Below the pieces are notes generated by a model. The model saw only the letters and a program-made list of their open reading frames with translations. It had not been told where the DNA came from and ran no database searches. This document shows, piece by piece, positions 24,901 to 36,588 of a stretch of DNA of 64,000 bases; within the stretch, counting starts at the first letter, position 1; each line of letters opens with the position of its first letter. The stretch covers positions 124,001 through 188,000 of the forward strand of contig CAJNAR010000166.1 in assembly GCA_905220665.1 (NCBI GenBank), read 5' to 3'. The position numbers and the translations under genes were made by a program. The stretch comes from Albugo candida. Its lineage: Eukaryota; Oomycota; Peronosporomycetes; Albuginales; Albuginaceae.

Positions 24901-25131
24901 TTGATAAAGAAGCTCATTCTGCTTGAAATTTGGATCGGAGAGGAGTTTTGCATCCTGCAAATGTGTGTGTGAAGTTCCAGGTATTGTGACATTGAAAAGC
25001 CGAATGGATTTATTACTGTTGTGAAAGGTCCAGGAACAGAGCTCTGTTCGTGTTGAGTCTTGATTTTGGCCCTGGGATCCATTGCGACTCCATAAAAGTA
25101 GCCAATGTATCCATTTCGTCACGGATGTCAT
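21957..25131 (-). CDS. MANBA: Beta-mannosidase, GH2 family
   Basis: Six exons: 24649-25131, 24194-24597, 23779-24133, 23263-23726, 22531-23212 and 21957-22454 (961 aa). The introns are 50-76 bp. The start at 25131 opens with a hydrophobic signal-like segment (WIHWLLLW). Family marks in order are ELLYQWIPQETWTYS, FGWDWGPAF, IFIKGANYIPPDSF, and VWGGGRYESDFFYQECDRLG. Next come the acid/base region IWGANNENE and the nucleophile region ISEFGFQSFPS. The C-terminus (FWNDNSILIRKHEKKTLIFY) matches the jelly-roll end of the human enzyme. It removes terminal beta-linked mannose from N-glycan remnants in the lysosome/vacuole. The last intron ends in a tandem AAGCAG acceptor, so the final exon may start at 22457 or 22454. 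Confidence 0.92.
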
Positions 25132-25301
25132 GGAAGGCACCGTACCCTGCAAAACAGTTGCGCCCCATCGAAGACCGTTAGCGAATTTGCATCAAACGAC
25201 ACCGACGTACTTGCACGCTGCTTTCGTGGGAAATAACGCTTTTAAGACGTTTAGACAATATCATCGCGGTACAATAGTCTAAACGTACAAGGCTTTAAAT
25301 C

Positions 25302-26383
25302 ATGGCGACTCGCGATTTGACACGAATGTACCTGGAATTACGCACAGATGCAAAAGCAAAGATACTTCGACGGAAAAATATGATGGGATACGCCGATGAA
25401 GAGGGGATTTTACAACGGAAAGGAGGTCACGGAAAGTGGGATAAGAGGGAGAAAGGTGATTCTCCACCATGGGTACATGCAGTGGAAGAAACGGATCGAT
25501 ATGTCGCTCATATCAAAGAATTAGGTACGAGCGAATGAAAATGGAGACGTAAAAGTCGTTTAATGGCACGTGTAGTCGATAATCTCAACAAATTGCACAC
25601 GAAAAGGCTTATGGTGCGCTTTGACGGCTCCGAGTCACAAAATGAACAGGAAATTGAGCACATGACGAGAGAAATTACACAGGAATTCAGAAAAGCAGAA
25701 AAAGTATTAAAAAGTATGGATTCCAAAAGTCAAGACGACATGTCAGCCGCAGATGCAAAAGCGCATCAGAATGTCAAAACGTATGTATACTACGGGATTT
25801 ATGTGCTGTACAAAAATGACTTTTGAATTGTATTGGGTAGAGCACTGGCGACACAACTACAGGCACTATCAAGCGACTTTCGGAAGTCACAGAAGCAGTA
25901 CTTACTCCGTGTGAAGAATCAAAAGCAAGGACCGGTGGAATTTGATTTTTTGTCGGAATCGAGCGCCGTCGGTAAACGCGCCGCGATGGAAATGGTACAT
26001 TTATTATTTGTGATATTTGGTTTCTAGCCAAGAAGGTTTATCTTACTGCAAAATAGGGATTTGATCAAGCCCAAATGACAGAAGTAGACATTGCAGAAGA
26101 CATCATAAACGAAAGAGATGCTGAAATTCAGAAAATAGCCACTTCAATCACTGAACTGGCAACTATTTTCAAAGAGCTTGCCGTTTTGGTCATTGATCAA
26201 GGAACCATTTTGGACCGTATTGATTACAACATGGAACAGGTCGTAGAGCAAACGGAAAAAGGAGTATTGGAATTAGAGAAAGCAGAACAAACACAGAAAA
26301 GCGGCGGTCCTATGAAGTGTATCGGTCTATTACTTGGACTTATTTTTCTTATGACCGCTGTTCTCGTACTTAAGCACTCGTAA
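25302..26383 (+). CDS. STX16: Qa-SNARE syntaxin-16/TLG2
   Basis: Exons 25302-25524, 25576-25780, 25841-25994 and 26057-26383 (introns 51, 60 and 62 bp) give 302 aa. The N-terminus MATRDLTRMYLELR is the short peptide that in TLG2/STX16 binds Sec1/Munc18-type VPS45. A helical Habc domain follows (SPPWVHAVEETD, EIEHMTREITQEFRKAEKVL). The SNARE motif runs to the membrane with the central glutamine in LVIDQGTILDRIDYN. The single C-terminal helix (CIGLLLGLIFLMTAVLVL) anchors it in the trans-Golgi/endosome membrane. It mediates fusion of endosome-derived carriers, the same step that the neighbouring VPS52 tether serves. No defect was seen. Confidence 0.92.
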
Positions 26384-26431
26384 TACTTAATTTACAAAAC
26401 TGGCCTTACCCATTTCCTTCGCATTCCGAGC

Positions 26432-29400
26432 ATGAACGATGTCATCCAAGAACGACATATACTTTTGTCATCTTTACAACAGCTTGTGGACAATCTTCGA
26501 GATCTACAAGGCACCTATCCAGAAGAGATAAACGAATCCATTCAGAGCGCATTCGATTCATTTCACGCATCGTGTGGCTTCAAAGAATTAGAGCGCCTTA
26601 AGGTGCCGCATGTCGGGCACGATTCGATTAGAGAGGTACTCGATCAAATTCGATTGTGTACAGAACATAACCCAAGCGTCGAAAGAGTCGAGTCGCATCA
26701 CCAAGCTCCCAACAATCTACTAAGTCTTCGCGATTATTCAATATTACAGGCAGCTATTGAACTCGCGATTTGCTGGGGCGCTTACAGACTTGTGAATCAC
26801 TCAATCTCGAGCCAACAACACCGTAATGGCGAAAGTAGTCAAATCGAGGTTAATATCCTGACGCCAATCAGAAATCGACGTCCAACAAAAACGTTTCAAA
26901 GTATACACTTTTTAAAATGTATGTAGTGTCCATCTCACACGTTCTCTGTAGTTAAAAGCAGCATTTTGGAATGGAGACAAAAGTACGACAGCAAAGATCC
27001 ACAAGAAGAGCTGTTGAAGATCTCACACTCACTCGTCCGATTACTTCTGCTTCCAGAATTTCGTCCTATACTCTTATCAAAATATTTGGTCGATCTATTT
27101 GCAGTGATCATTTATGGTAAAGCGTGCCTGGCTACGAAAAAAGAGACCAGGGAAGCATTTGAGTCGCTATACGCTACATTGATTAAGGAGCTTCCCTTGC
27201 AATTGTCTATGAGTAATATCAGGGCTGTGCTTGGCCAATGCCAGTTGACAGGTCTAAATGATTCTGAGGAGATCTTCGATTCAAACAATATCGAGATCAA
27301 ACGATTCGAAGCTTTCAAAAAAGCATGCGGAAAGTGTTTGAGTACTCTGATACTTGAACGAGGTGGCGTTAAAACGACCTTGGAAATGCTGCTCGGATCA
27401 GTTCAAGAAGGTGATACGCAAGCGAGGATGCAACTGGCCAGTCTGGTGGGTTGAGCTGTTTTTTCTTCTCATATAGCTAATTTGCGTGCTGTAGATCACC
27501 AAGTGTCCATCTTTGATTCCTGCTGATCAGTATGATCGGCATCTATACAGCGAAATCAAAGACATCTTACTCACTGAGAACAGCGACAACGTAATCAAGG
27601 AGACCAGTGTGCTAGTACTTACCCATCACATTACGGATTCCCAAGCTTTTTCCCAACAAAATTTCGAGGCACATTTTCTGAATAAAGTATTTGCAGCTTT
27701 ACTTTTAGTGGATCAAAAAGAGTGCTCCGGAAAGGTCGAAAGTATCCAGGCGGCTGAAGAAGAGATCGAGCAGAGCATTCGTATACTCCGGCTGTTTTTG
27801 TGTGGAGTTCCTGTCACATCAAAAGTGCTAACTGCCCTCAACCGAGTGTTTTATCCGGCTTTACTTCTCTACTGCTTTACCGAGAAGTGGTAAGTCTTGC
27901 AGTTCTGCATCGGAAACCTTTTACTGAGACCCCGCCAACGTAGCAAGAGTTATCTCCTGGGTCAAATCCGTCCAATCCTGATCAGTACGAGTTGCACCGA
28001 GCCAAATTGACCCATTTTTCACCTAGAATCTTTTTTGTAGATTGGATTCATGGCGCTGAAGACCCCATCACACTGATCACAATCGCGCTGGAGAAAGTAT
28101 CTTTTCCGAAAGACAAAGATCATTCGATCGAGTTTCGTGCTGGTGGAAGCGGAGGTGTGGTTTTACAAATCTGTAAAGTGGAGGGATCTGATGATATATC
28201 TGCTGCATTACCGACTGCGATCGTGTCGCTTCTTTCCGACAATATAGAGGCTTCGAATGTGGCAGGAAAGATGTTCACGTACTTGCTGACGGAGCATATG
28301 CAAATGAAAAGGTCCTCCACCTTTGAGAAAAACGGGGCATACAAAGCAATTATTTTGTCACTGATGGTCGCGATGATGGAGAAGTTTGGTGCATCTGTCT
28401 TGCAGGATACCCATGCTATTTTTGATTGCTTGCGTACAATTCTCACTGTATATCAAATGCGCAGCTCGAGTCAAAGACTCGTTGATTTTGTTGGACTGGA
28501 GCAGAATCATGACATAGCGTTGATTGACTCGGACGAAAATGATGACGATGAATTGATCACTCTTGGTCTTGGAATTCTGACAACGATCATCGAAGTCGGA
28601 GCACGCAATCGAAGCGAGTCTGAAGAAGATCAATTGCGTCAATTTCTCGCGATATTGGGAGATCTATCTTCACACAAACGACCCGAGATCGCAGGTCTTG
28701 CCGCAGACGCACGAGCGAATATACTATCAAGAGGCCTCGAAGCGATGAGGCCACGGAGCATGAATCTTGACGACAGAAATGACTTTATATGCAGACTGAA
28801 CAGCGCAAAATTGGATCTCGAAAGCAATCTTGTTCCTCTTCGCGCTCGAGGAATTGTTTCTCTCACAAAGTTGGTCCGATCGTGCGTTAGGCGGGAGCAA
28901 ACACAGGAATGGATTGAGACTTGGGACACCCGGATCCGACAATTGCTTGCAATTTATATCGACCATTTATCAGATGAGGAAAGCTACGTATATCTGGCTG
29001 CAATCCAAGGATTGGCAACACTAGCTGATGCTTACCCAAAACTTGCAATCCCCCTTTTGGTAGAAAATCTACAAGACAAGAATCTGACGCTGGAGGCAAG
29101 AATCAAACTGAGTGAAGCAGTTTTATTTAGCGCCAGACGATGTGGGGAAACGTTGCCAGTGTACGCAAAGCCGCTCCTGTATGCTTTTCTGGATTGTGTT
29201 CGTGATAGGGAAGAGATCTCGCATCCGAACTCTGGTGATTGTGTCGGAAGAGCAACATTTCGGGCCAGTTGCCTCTCCAATGTCGCAGAAGTTTGCGTTT
29301 TATTAGGATGGAGTTTAGAGCCTTTCGTGTTGGACGTATTGACGTGCGCATTTGGTATTCTCCAATTTGAGACAGTTCGAAAAGGGCCCAGCAATTCTTC

Positions 29401-29737
29401 ATCCAATACGAAACAATTCGAGGGCTCCGACACAATTTCTCCCGTCGTGACGATTCGCCGCGCTGCGGTGTTTTTACTGAAGTATTTGATTCAAATGCTG
29501 GGATGGAAACTCATCGATCTTATTCCTGAGCGGCTTCACGCATTGTATCACATCCTTGGAGTTGTAAAAAACACCGATCGAGATAAAGTTGTGCTTTATC
29601 ATGCAGTCTGCGCAATGAACGCGCTTGGAGATGTGATGAAGGGAGAGGTCTTTCCTGACGCAAATTCTGTTCTTCCGGAGAGATTTGCAGCGTTACGAAT
29701 CGGTGCTCGACCTGCTTCAACCTTAAGAGTGTTGTGA
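26432..29737 (+). CDS. TANGO6: TANGO6/RTP1 HEAT-repeat protein
   Basis: Exons 26432-26900, 26952-27445, 27495-27889, 27944-27984 and 28041-29737 (introns 49-56 bp) give 1031 aa. The 41-bp fourth exon is needed to keep frame. The protein is almost wholly helical with HEAT-type repeats. The conserved RTP1 C-terminal block is clear: LVPLRARGIVSLTKLVR, then SDEESYVYLAAIQGLATLAD and LAIPLLVENLQ, followed by FRASCLSNVAEVC and AAVFLLKYLIQMLG. RTP1 helps assemble and import RNA polymerase II in yeast. The animal orthologue TANGO6 was found in a Golgi/secretion screen. It starts 49 bp after the STX16 stop. Confidence 0.85.
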
Positions 29738-30845
29738 GAATTCACTTCAACAAAAATCTTTTTTGGGAATGGGTGCGCGCAGGGACCTTAAATACGGTCT
29801 GTTTGATTATTTCCTAAAGCTGTGTGCTGATACATCATAGATAGTAGTGAAGGAGGCTACATACTGTCGAAATTGGAAGACGTTATGTATGTTATATTCA
29901 TGTGTTGCGAATGTAGCAAGGGGAAATGTGTCCGTACTTGCGGCCTTTATGAGCTATCATTCAAGCATTTTCACCCCGTTGATTTGATTATAGTAGTAAA
30001 TTTGTGTGGGATCAAGTTCATATCACCATAACGTCGTGCATTTTATCATTGACGGATAAAGCTGTTGTTGTGACATTGTTCAATAACAAGACAAATGCAT
30101 TGTTTCGTGCAAACGAACGCAAGGGTTCATACATTATATAAAGGAATATCATATTCACTATGACGTTGATTATGAGCCAAATACTGTGCTTCAATGACGA
30201 GTAATCCGACAATTAGCGGTCGCAACCTAGCCTCTGAGCAATTGCACGGATGCACACTTTTCGTTAGAATGATAGCATACCTCTGAAACGGCGTTGGATG
30301 TGACACACTGAGTCACGGGAATGTAATTCCCGAGTTGGCTCGATCTTGATGAGTTAGAAAAAAAGAGAGAATTGTTTACACTATTACTTGAAACAATTCA
30401 AATGAGTCCTTGAAGCCATTGTGTATACAATCAAGAAAGGAAAGTATCTGCAGCTTCGAGGTCTCTTCGAAAAGTTCTGTGCAGCAACTTGATATCTGCA
30501 GTTGGAAGTGTGTCGATGAGCAACAGCTACGCGATCAATCCATTCAAGTCTTGCAGACAGTTTGTTTCTCGTTACCGCAAATTGCACACGTCTTCAATTT
30601 TGTTGGACGGATGACCCCCGTAAGAAAGGCAAATTCATACACAAGTGTGTTTGGCAAGCATTAGCGATTCTCAAACCACATTTGTTGATGGCGAACGCGA
30701 TGATTTGTACAACGCTCTGCATGCTTGGCAGGATATATGCTGACGCTAGTCTGGAAATCCATACCATATTTTCTAACTTTCGATTTCTATTGATCGTATC
30801 GCTTGAATGGATACTATGTGCTAATGGGAATCATTTGAAATCAGA
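29738..30845. other. Intergenic, no supported gene
   Basis: AT-rich with short frames only. The plus frame around 30562-30858 is the longest, begins at a non-ATG codon and has no recognisable domain. It may be debris, since the next element on the minus strand is a broken gene. Confidence 0.45.
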
Positions 30846-31500
30846 TCAATTGTTGTAGCCTTTTGGTGTACGATTGTCGAATAAATTTCTCAATAGATCT
30901 CGACCGGCCAAAGTAAACATTTCACCAGTCATCATCATGCCATCCGGAAACGTGATCGCTCGCATACCGCTCACACGCTTCAGCACAAGCGAATAACTGC
31001 TCTTCGGATAAAAGTCCCAGATTAAGACGTCAAGTCACAGAACAGAAGATGAGTGATGAAGGCTACTTCGTACGCTCACTTAAGAGAAACAGCACGTCAT
31101 CTTCCGCGAGCTGAAAAGAACACGCGCAGATCACTCGCGCGGTGCAATCCTCAATCCGCTCCTTTTTGAGAGGGATCCAATAGGAGTGAGCCATCTTTTG
31201 TAAGGCAACATGTGGTAGATGTCACAAGACAATGCATCACAATTCCAGCATCCATTAGTGCCATTGTCACTACATCATTCACTGTAGACGCAAGGTACAC
31301 ATATAAATACTTAAGGGCTCCCATTTAGGAATCGGAGTCTAATCGTAGCAAAATTCCTTCAACGAGAACATCGATCCAGCGTCTTCGATGGGTTGGATCA
31401 CGATGCTGATTATTGTCCGAGGAAACTTCTGTCGCCTAATTATCGGTTCATACATATGCTGCAGCTTTTCTCAAAATTGTGAAGCCACCTCACTTCCGAT
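30846..31500 (-). pseudogene. Broken exosome subunit RRP46 (EXOSC5)
   Basis: Reading the minus strand, pieces of the RNase PH-like exosome protein RRP46 appear in the right order but in different frames. First is EKLQHMYEPIIRRQKFPRTI with ISIVIQPIEDAGSMFS. Next is VNDVVTMALMDAGIVMHCL with TKDGSLLLDPSQKG. Then, one frame over, comes KKERIEDCTARVICACSFQ. Last is LLSEEQLFACAEACERYASD. The shift after LLDPSQK falls in an A-rich run. A stop precedes EKL, and the piece between the first and second blocks has no usable donor. RRP46 is an essential core subunit of the RNA exosome, so a working copy presumably exists elsewhere. Upstream, near 31600, only DKFARNTKY-like debris remains. Confidence 0.7.
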
Positions 31501-33770
31501 TATGTTAAGATGTGTTCATGGCAGTCAATGCATTCGTTCTGATGTTTTGTGTGGACTGATATAAGGCCTCGCTTATTTGTCTCAGTATTTCGTGTTCCTT
31601 GCAAATTTGTCGACTATAATGTATCCTTCACCATCGCAAATTCGAAATTGACGTACATTGCATTCGAATCTCATTGCAAAGTGAAAGAAGAATTGTTCAA
31701 CCGTTCTAGATGCTTCACCCTTGGATTTCGCCAGATATACAACAGAATACTTCAATATGAGTTAGTTCATTGACAGCATATATGTTCCTCGTAGATCTTG
31801 AAGCTTGATCAGAGCTTATACGTAGCTACAAATATCTAAGCATTGATTCATTGTGCTGGCCGAATCGTCGGTAAAAGCGTTAGCAAATTTCTAAATACTG
31901 GACAGCTCTAACAGAGGACTAGTGAAGTCAGTTGATTAATCATTCTAAATGCGCATCACCCTCTTACTGTCACAAAAACGAGCTCGTTTCTTACTATCTT
32001 CACTAAAGTGCGATACCTGAATCTATCCACTTGAAATTTTTAATGACCGTCCCTAGCTTTCCGTATTAAACAATCATGCACGGTTCTTGCCGCATATTGT
32101 ACGTTGTGAAATATGACATTCCAGAGTGATCCTTGATCACCTCGCGGGCTATTATCCACTTTCTTCCCAATCCATTTCCATTTTGAAAATACTCGATTTC
32201 TGCGATCTCCCTGCACGGCTCCCAATCTGACGATCATTCATATGCCCAATTTCCCAAATTGTAACACTTTATTGGTTCACTTCATCGTCATCAACTATTC
32301 AATCTCGACTGATCAAATCTGAGTTTATAAGCTGCGCGAATGAAAATGCTTTTCTGGGCCTGTCATTTGAAGTCGAGCGTTGTTGTATCCACTCGAGAAA
32401 TGATAACTCCTTTCCGTCCGACATTTGAAAAGTCGATCAAGCTTACTGGAGCATACCGTCCGCTTGTATTACTACTCCTCTGCTTACCGGTCGGAATATA
32501 GAATTCACACTTCAAGATCTGTTCATCGGTTCCTTATTCATTAAAGCTTCATGGCTTACGTCCTGGTGATGCAGGCTAGAGTAATTAGTCATCTGTTAGA
32601 TGACTTGCTGCCCGAGAACCTTTACCCTCAGATTCCGTCTTTAGCACCCGAAGCTGCGGTTTCCACTCCATATCACGACAGATGTGTAGAGCGCACAAGG
32701 TCTCCGATCGATTCCTTTCATCGTATGGCTGTAGCAATTCCTTGCTTTTGGACGAATCATCCATTTGCACCACACGGTGCAGTATTTGCATGGCCTGATC
32801 AGAGCTTTCTCCAAACTAGTTATCTTATGCTGCATCTATCTTGCATCCTCTCGTCACCAACCGAGGCAAGACGAGTACGCAAATTGTTAACCTTGTTCCA
32901 TGATGTTATCGTAGGAGTCATTACAAAATCTCGAAGCTGGTTGCAAAGCTGGACACGGTTATAAAGGCGGCGCTACACGAAAACTCGTAATAGAAATCGA
33001 CGACTACGACCGCTCCAGACGCAGGGCACGAAACCGAATCTTTGCAGTAACAGCATCATTTTTTTGAGTATTTTCAACTCGTCTGCTAGGTTGGTTTTTT
33101 GAACAATTAGGCCGCAATGATGTTCTTGGATAGCGAATCAAGATTTCAAGATTGGTGATCAAAAACGAGGAAATAGCTTGACATGAATTGGCGATTCATG
33201 GTCAGATGCAATTGCGCTGATGGAAGTGCATGTACACAGTTCGGCAACATGATTGCAGTGTGCCTTCGTTAGTTCTCAGCAACTCCTGGTCTACTTGTTC
33301 TCGCCAACTTCTTCAACGTTCAGATGCAGATGCCGCCTTGTACTAGGATGTGTAGCTGCAGGTCATCTGGTGCAATCGAGATCGTCGGTCGCTTGACCAG
33401 TACTCAACTTACCGGGATATACACGCGTTCAGTGCACACTTTTGTCACTTCGACGGCAGCATCACTATCAAGACAGAAAGGATCATTGCTTTCGGAACGG
33501 CAACAGCACTCAAGCTTGTGGATTGAAGTACGCACAAGTTGCACTTCTGCTAAATAGACTGCGATTAATTATGTAAATATATTCCATGCATTTATTCCTT
33601 TTGTCATTCTAACCGTGTTACATAACTCAAATGAATTCACTTTCATTACATTTCTATATACTATACTTCAATACAACACATCCGTCTACAAAGCACTCGC
33701 ATGTGCAAGCCGCCGATTGTGGAATACACGGTACTTTGCGCCGCCACATTATCTAAAAATAGCGGCACCA
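31501..33770. other. Intergenic, largely structureless
   Basis: Debris of the RRP46 N-terminus may extend to about 31650. The only sizeable ATG frame (32551-32964, 137 aa, with FWTNHPFAPHGAVFAWPDQS) has no recognisable domain, signal peptide or splice partner. I leave it unannotated. Confidence 0.4.
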
Positions 33771-35579
33771 ATGCCCAAATGCATCAATTGCACATATCGA
33801 TGGGTATATGTCATTCTGTGTGTCCTTCGCATCGATCAATCAATGCAAAAGGACACACAAAATGAAATACACCTATCGATATCATCCCATGCGCCGACGC
33901 CGATATCGACTCCGCTTCCTCGGAATCGACATGTATCATGCGCGAATTCTCCCAATCAGCATGAAGCATCATGCAAAGAGACTTACGAGGTCAGGGCAAC
34001 ATGTGTACGTACCGCTTTTCTCATGCATACTCATTTCAAGTCAACTAATATCTTACGATTGCAGCGAGTGCGAAAGACGACGCCAACAAATATGCTTGCA
34101 TCCACGAGAAATGCGACACCGTCGACTATGAAGCGTGTCGGCGGTGGGTATGTGCTAAGAGCACATCCAACAGATACGTCAGTGAGGACACCTACACGAC
34201 AGCGCGTGGCTCGACCGACACCGATAACGACAACGACAACACCACCGACAACGACAACGACGAGAACGGCGCGAGCCAACGCACCACGAGACGGAACGAT
34301 ATCGACCACGGCTCGCTTTTTGAGGACACCTCCTACACGAACAAATCCAACTGGACGAACGTCGACCCTGGCTCGCGTTCCAGCGACAAATGCAGCACGG
34401 GCTACTGCCACAAGACGAGCATCTCCGGTGATGACTCGTGGCACTGAATCAACGACGACCCGTGCTCCCGCCGTGCGTCCAGGACCAATTACGGCAACTC
34501 AGACGCGTCTGGACGAAAATGCGCGGCTGAAAAACGAAAATGCGCAGCTGAAGAATGATAATGCGCAGCTGAAGAACGATAATGCGCAACTGAAGAATGA
34601 TAATGCGCAGCTGAAGAATGATAATGCGCAGCTTTCGCGGGCATTGCTGAATACAACGACTCAGCTCCAAGATGCCACTAAAGAAGTGAGCAAGCTCAAG
34701 ATGGATGTCGAAGAACTAGAAAAAAGGTTGCACGCAAGTCGAAAACGCAACGTTATGAATCAAAGCAAGCTGGACGATGCGATGAAGATCCACGAAGAAG
34801 ATGCATATCAGTTAAAGCAACTTATGGATGGACACGAGCAGCTCAAGCGGGAGTTGCACAAGTCACATACAATGATCCAGGACCTGAAGATCTATATGGA
34901 AGTGCAACAAAACCAATTGGACAACATGCAGAAGACGCATGGTACCAAGACTTCCGTCTCAACTGGAGTGCAAACAACGGCAATGGGTACCCAAAGCAAC
35001 TCGAGGGAGCACCTATACCGATTACAGCACGAAGAGGACGAAATCAAGATGAAGGATATGATAAAGGAAAACATGGAGCTCAAAACGGAGGTTGTCAAGT
35101 CAAGGTCGATGCTTGAAGCCTTTGAGGATTTTATGAACAATCAGCTCGCGTTCTTGGATGCGAACACAGAATTCAGTCCAACAGATGCAGTTGCAGCCGA
35201 AGCTGCTGGAAACATCGAGTGCGAACAAGGAGTGGCAGTTCATGGACAGAAAATACATCTCGAAAATGGCCTCATCACGTCATTGAGGATGAAAGTGTAC
35301 ATGCTGGAAGTGAAACTGAAGGATTCTGAGTACAACAAGGAGCTATTGCAAATGCAGCTGGACAAGTTTGCAATTGGAAACTGGAACAGTGACGAGAAGC
35401 GGGACTTCGTGCCGGATTGGAATTCAAGCAGCTTGGATTACCAGCTTCAATCGGATAGCGACGTCTCATGGACACCAAGCGCATCTTCGGAATGCCCCAT
35501 CGCGTCATTACGCAATAGCAACACTTGGGGGACATCAAGTGCATCTGTTCAAAGACCTCATCACGTCATTGAGCAATAG
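33771..35579 (+). CDS. Thr/Arg-rich coiled-coil protein with heptad repeats
   Basis: An open frame of 602 codons plus stop from ATG 33771. The frame is open back to 33615, but without an ATG. The N-terminal half is rich in Thr, Pro and Arg (PTPITTTTTPPTTTTT) and has a weak hydrophobic start (WVYVILCVLRI). The middle is a coiled coil built on about six copies of a seven-residue unit (NAQLKND), continuing as a normal coiled coil (KLKMDVEELEKRLHASR). The C-terminal 40 residues are encoded by the first units of the 61-bp satellite that follows. I recognise no family. A possible intron ends in TTGCAG near 34065, so the true start may be ATG 34092 or an exon upstream. Expression is unproven. Confidence 0.5.
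   Translation: MPKCINCTYRWVYVILCVLRIDQSMQKDTQNEIHLSISSHAPTPISTPLPRNRHVSCANSPNQHEASCKETYEVRATCVRTAFLMHTHFKSTNILRLQRVRKTTPTNMLASTRNATPSTMKRVGGGYVLRAHPTDTSVRTPTRQRVARPTPITTTTTPPTTTTTRTARANAPRDGTISTTARFLRTPPTRTNPTGRTSTLARVPATNAARATATRRASPVMTRGTESTTTRAPAVRPGPITATQTRLDENARLKNENAQLKNDNAQLKNDNAQLKNDNAQLKNDNAQLSRALLNTTTQLQDATKEVSKLKMDVEELEKRLHASRKRNVMNQSKLDDAMKIHEEDAYQLKQLMDGHEQLKRELHKSHTMIQDLKIYMEVQQNQLDNMQKTHGTKTSVSTGVQTTAMGTQSNSREHLYRLQHEEDEIKMKDMIKENMELKTEVVKSRSMLEAFEDFMNNQLAFLDANTEFSPTDAVAAEAAGNIECEQGVAVHGQKIHLENGLITSLRMKVYMLEVKLKDSEYNKELLQMQLDKFAIGNWNSDEKRDFVPDWNSSSLDYQLQSDSDVSWTPSASSECPIASLRNSNTWGTSSASVQRPHHVIEQ
34516..34635 (+). repeat. 21-bp minisatellite encoding heptads
   Basis: Nearly perfect 21-bp units (AATGCGCAGCTGAAGAATGAT) repeat five to six times inside the coiled-coil gene, with a few silent or D/E changes. 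Each unit encodes NAQLKND, exactly one heptad, with Asn at a and Leu at d. Confidence 0.85.
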
Positions 35580-36003
35580 CAACACTTCGTGGACATCAAG
35601 TGCATCTGTTCAATGACCTCATCACGTCATTGAGCAATAGCAACACTCCATGGACATCAAGTGCATCTGTTCAATGACCTCATCACGTCATTAAGCAATA
35701 GCAACACTTCGTGGACATCAAGTGCATCTGTTCAATGACCTCATCGCGTCATTACGCAATAGCAACACTTGGGGGACATCAAGTGCATCTGTTCAAAGAC
35801 CTCATCACGTCATTGAGCAATAGCAACACTTCGTGGACATCAGTGCATCTGTTCAATGACCTCATCACGTCATTGAGCAATAACAACACTTCGTGGACAT
35901 CAGTGCATCTGTTCAATGACCTCATCACGTCATTGAGCAATAGCAACACTCCATGGACATCAAGTGCATCTGTTCAATGACCTCATCACGTCATTAAGCA
36001 ATA
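35496..36003 (+). repeat. 61-bp tandem array at a gene's 3' end
   Basis: Units start with CTCATCACGTCATTGAGCAA at 35557, 35618, 35679, 35740, 35801, 35861, 35921 and 35982 (the last one truncated). A diverged unit lies before the first. Period is 61 bp, except two 60-bp units lacking one A (CAGTGC for CAAGTGC). Variation between units is about 5%. The first unit encodes the end of the upstream protein. The next carries its stop codon. Confidence 0.9.
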
Positions 36004-36588
36004 GCGCCAAAATGAAGCTGAAGAATTGTCGTTGTTTGAAATAGCTGTTCAGTTTAAGTGCAACACATGATTGTAATTAATATAAGTCATTCTGCTATAT
36101 TGGTTGTTTTAGTGTCATCCCTTAAGAGAATTGAAAGTTTGCCTCCTATTCCATTACAAGATTACAAGCTCACTCGACGCAGGTTATTGCATATATAGTC
36201 ATTCTACACAGTAATATTTTCCGTGACAAAAGACTCGCAAAAGTAAGTGAAAGTGCATGTGGACGAACCAGATCCTACTCCAGCCTAGTGTGGCGGATCT
36301 GAATAGTAACAGAGATTCGTAAGTTGTGGCAAGCTAGTGGGTAAGCTAACTTAATAAACGATGGCCAACTTTGAAACACATTCATCAAACGCGTAAAAAA
36401 CATTTGACTTTTTCATTATGAGCTCATCGAATCCTCGTGCTTATATGATAACTATCTAATCGATTTGGTCGTTCACTTTCTACTACAATCACGCTATCGA
36501 TCATGTGAGAGCGCATGCATCAAGTCTGAGGTTTCTGGCGTTCGATTCCATTTGGGCGATTGTACGCTACCCGAAATCCTGTCGATCG
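36004..36588. other. Intergenic, no supported gene
   Basis: AT-rich spacer between the satellite array and the TRS120 ghost. The plus-strand frame 36505-36879 is an antisense shadow of the ghost's C-terminus. Confidence 0.5.

Noticed and set aside
32551..32964. 137-codon ATG frame
   Set aside because: No signal peptide, domain or neighbouring exon. It could be real, but nothing supports it.
34031..34444. 137-codon Val-rich minus-strand frame
   Set aside because: Exact antisense of the Thr/Arg-rich repeats of the coiled-coil gene.
35711..35980. 89-codon ORF within the satellite
   Set aside because: It exists only because two 60-bp units keep the frame. It is a by-product of the repeat.
35496..36003. 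Regular repeats of about 60 bp could suggest a CRISPR array
   Set aside because: Units are head-to-tail without unique spacers, and the window is clearly eukaryotic with spliceosomal introns.
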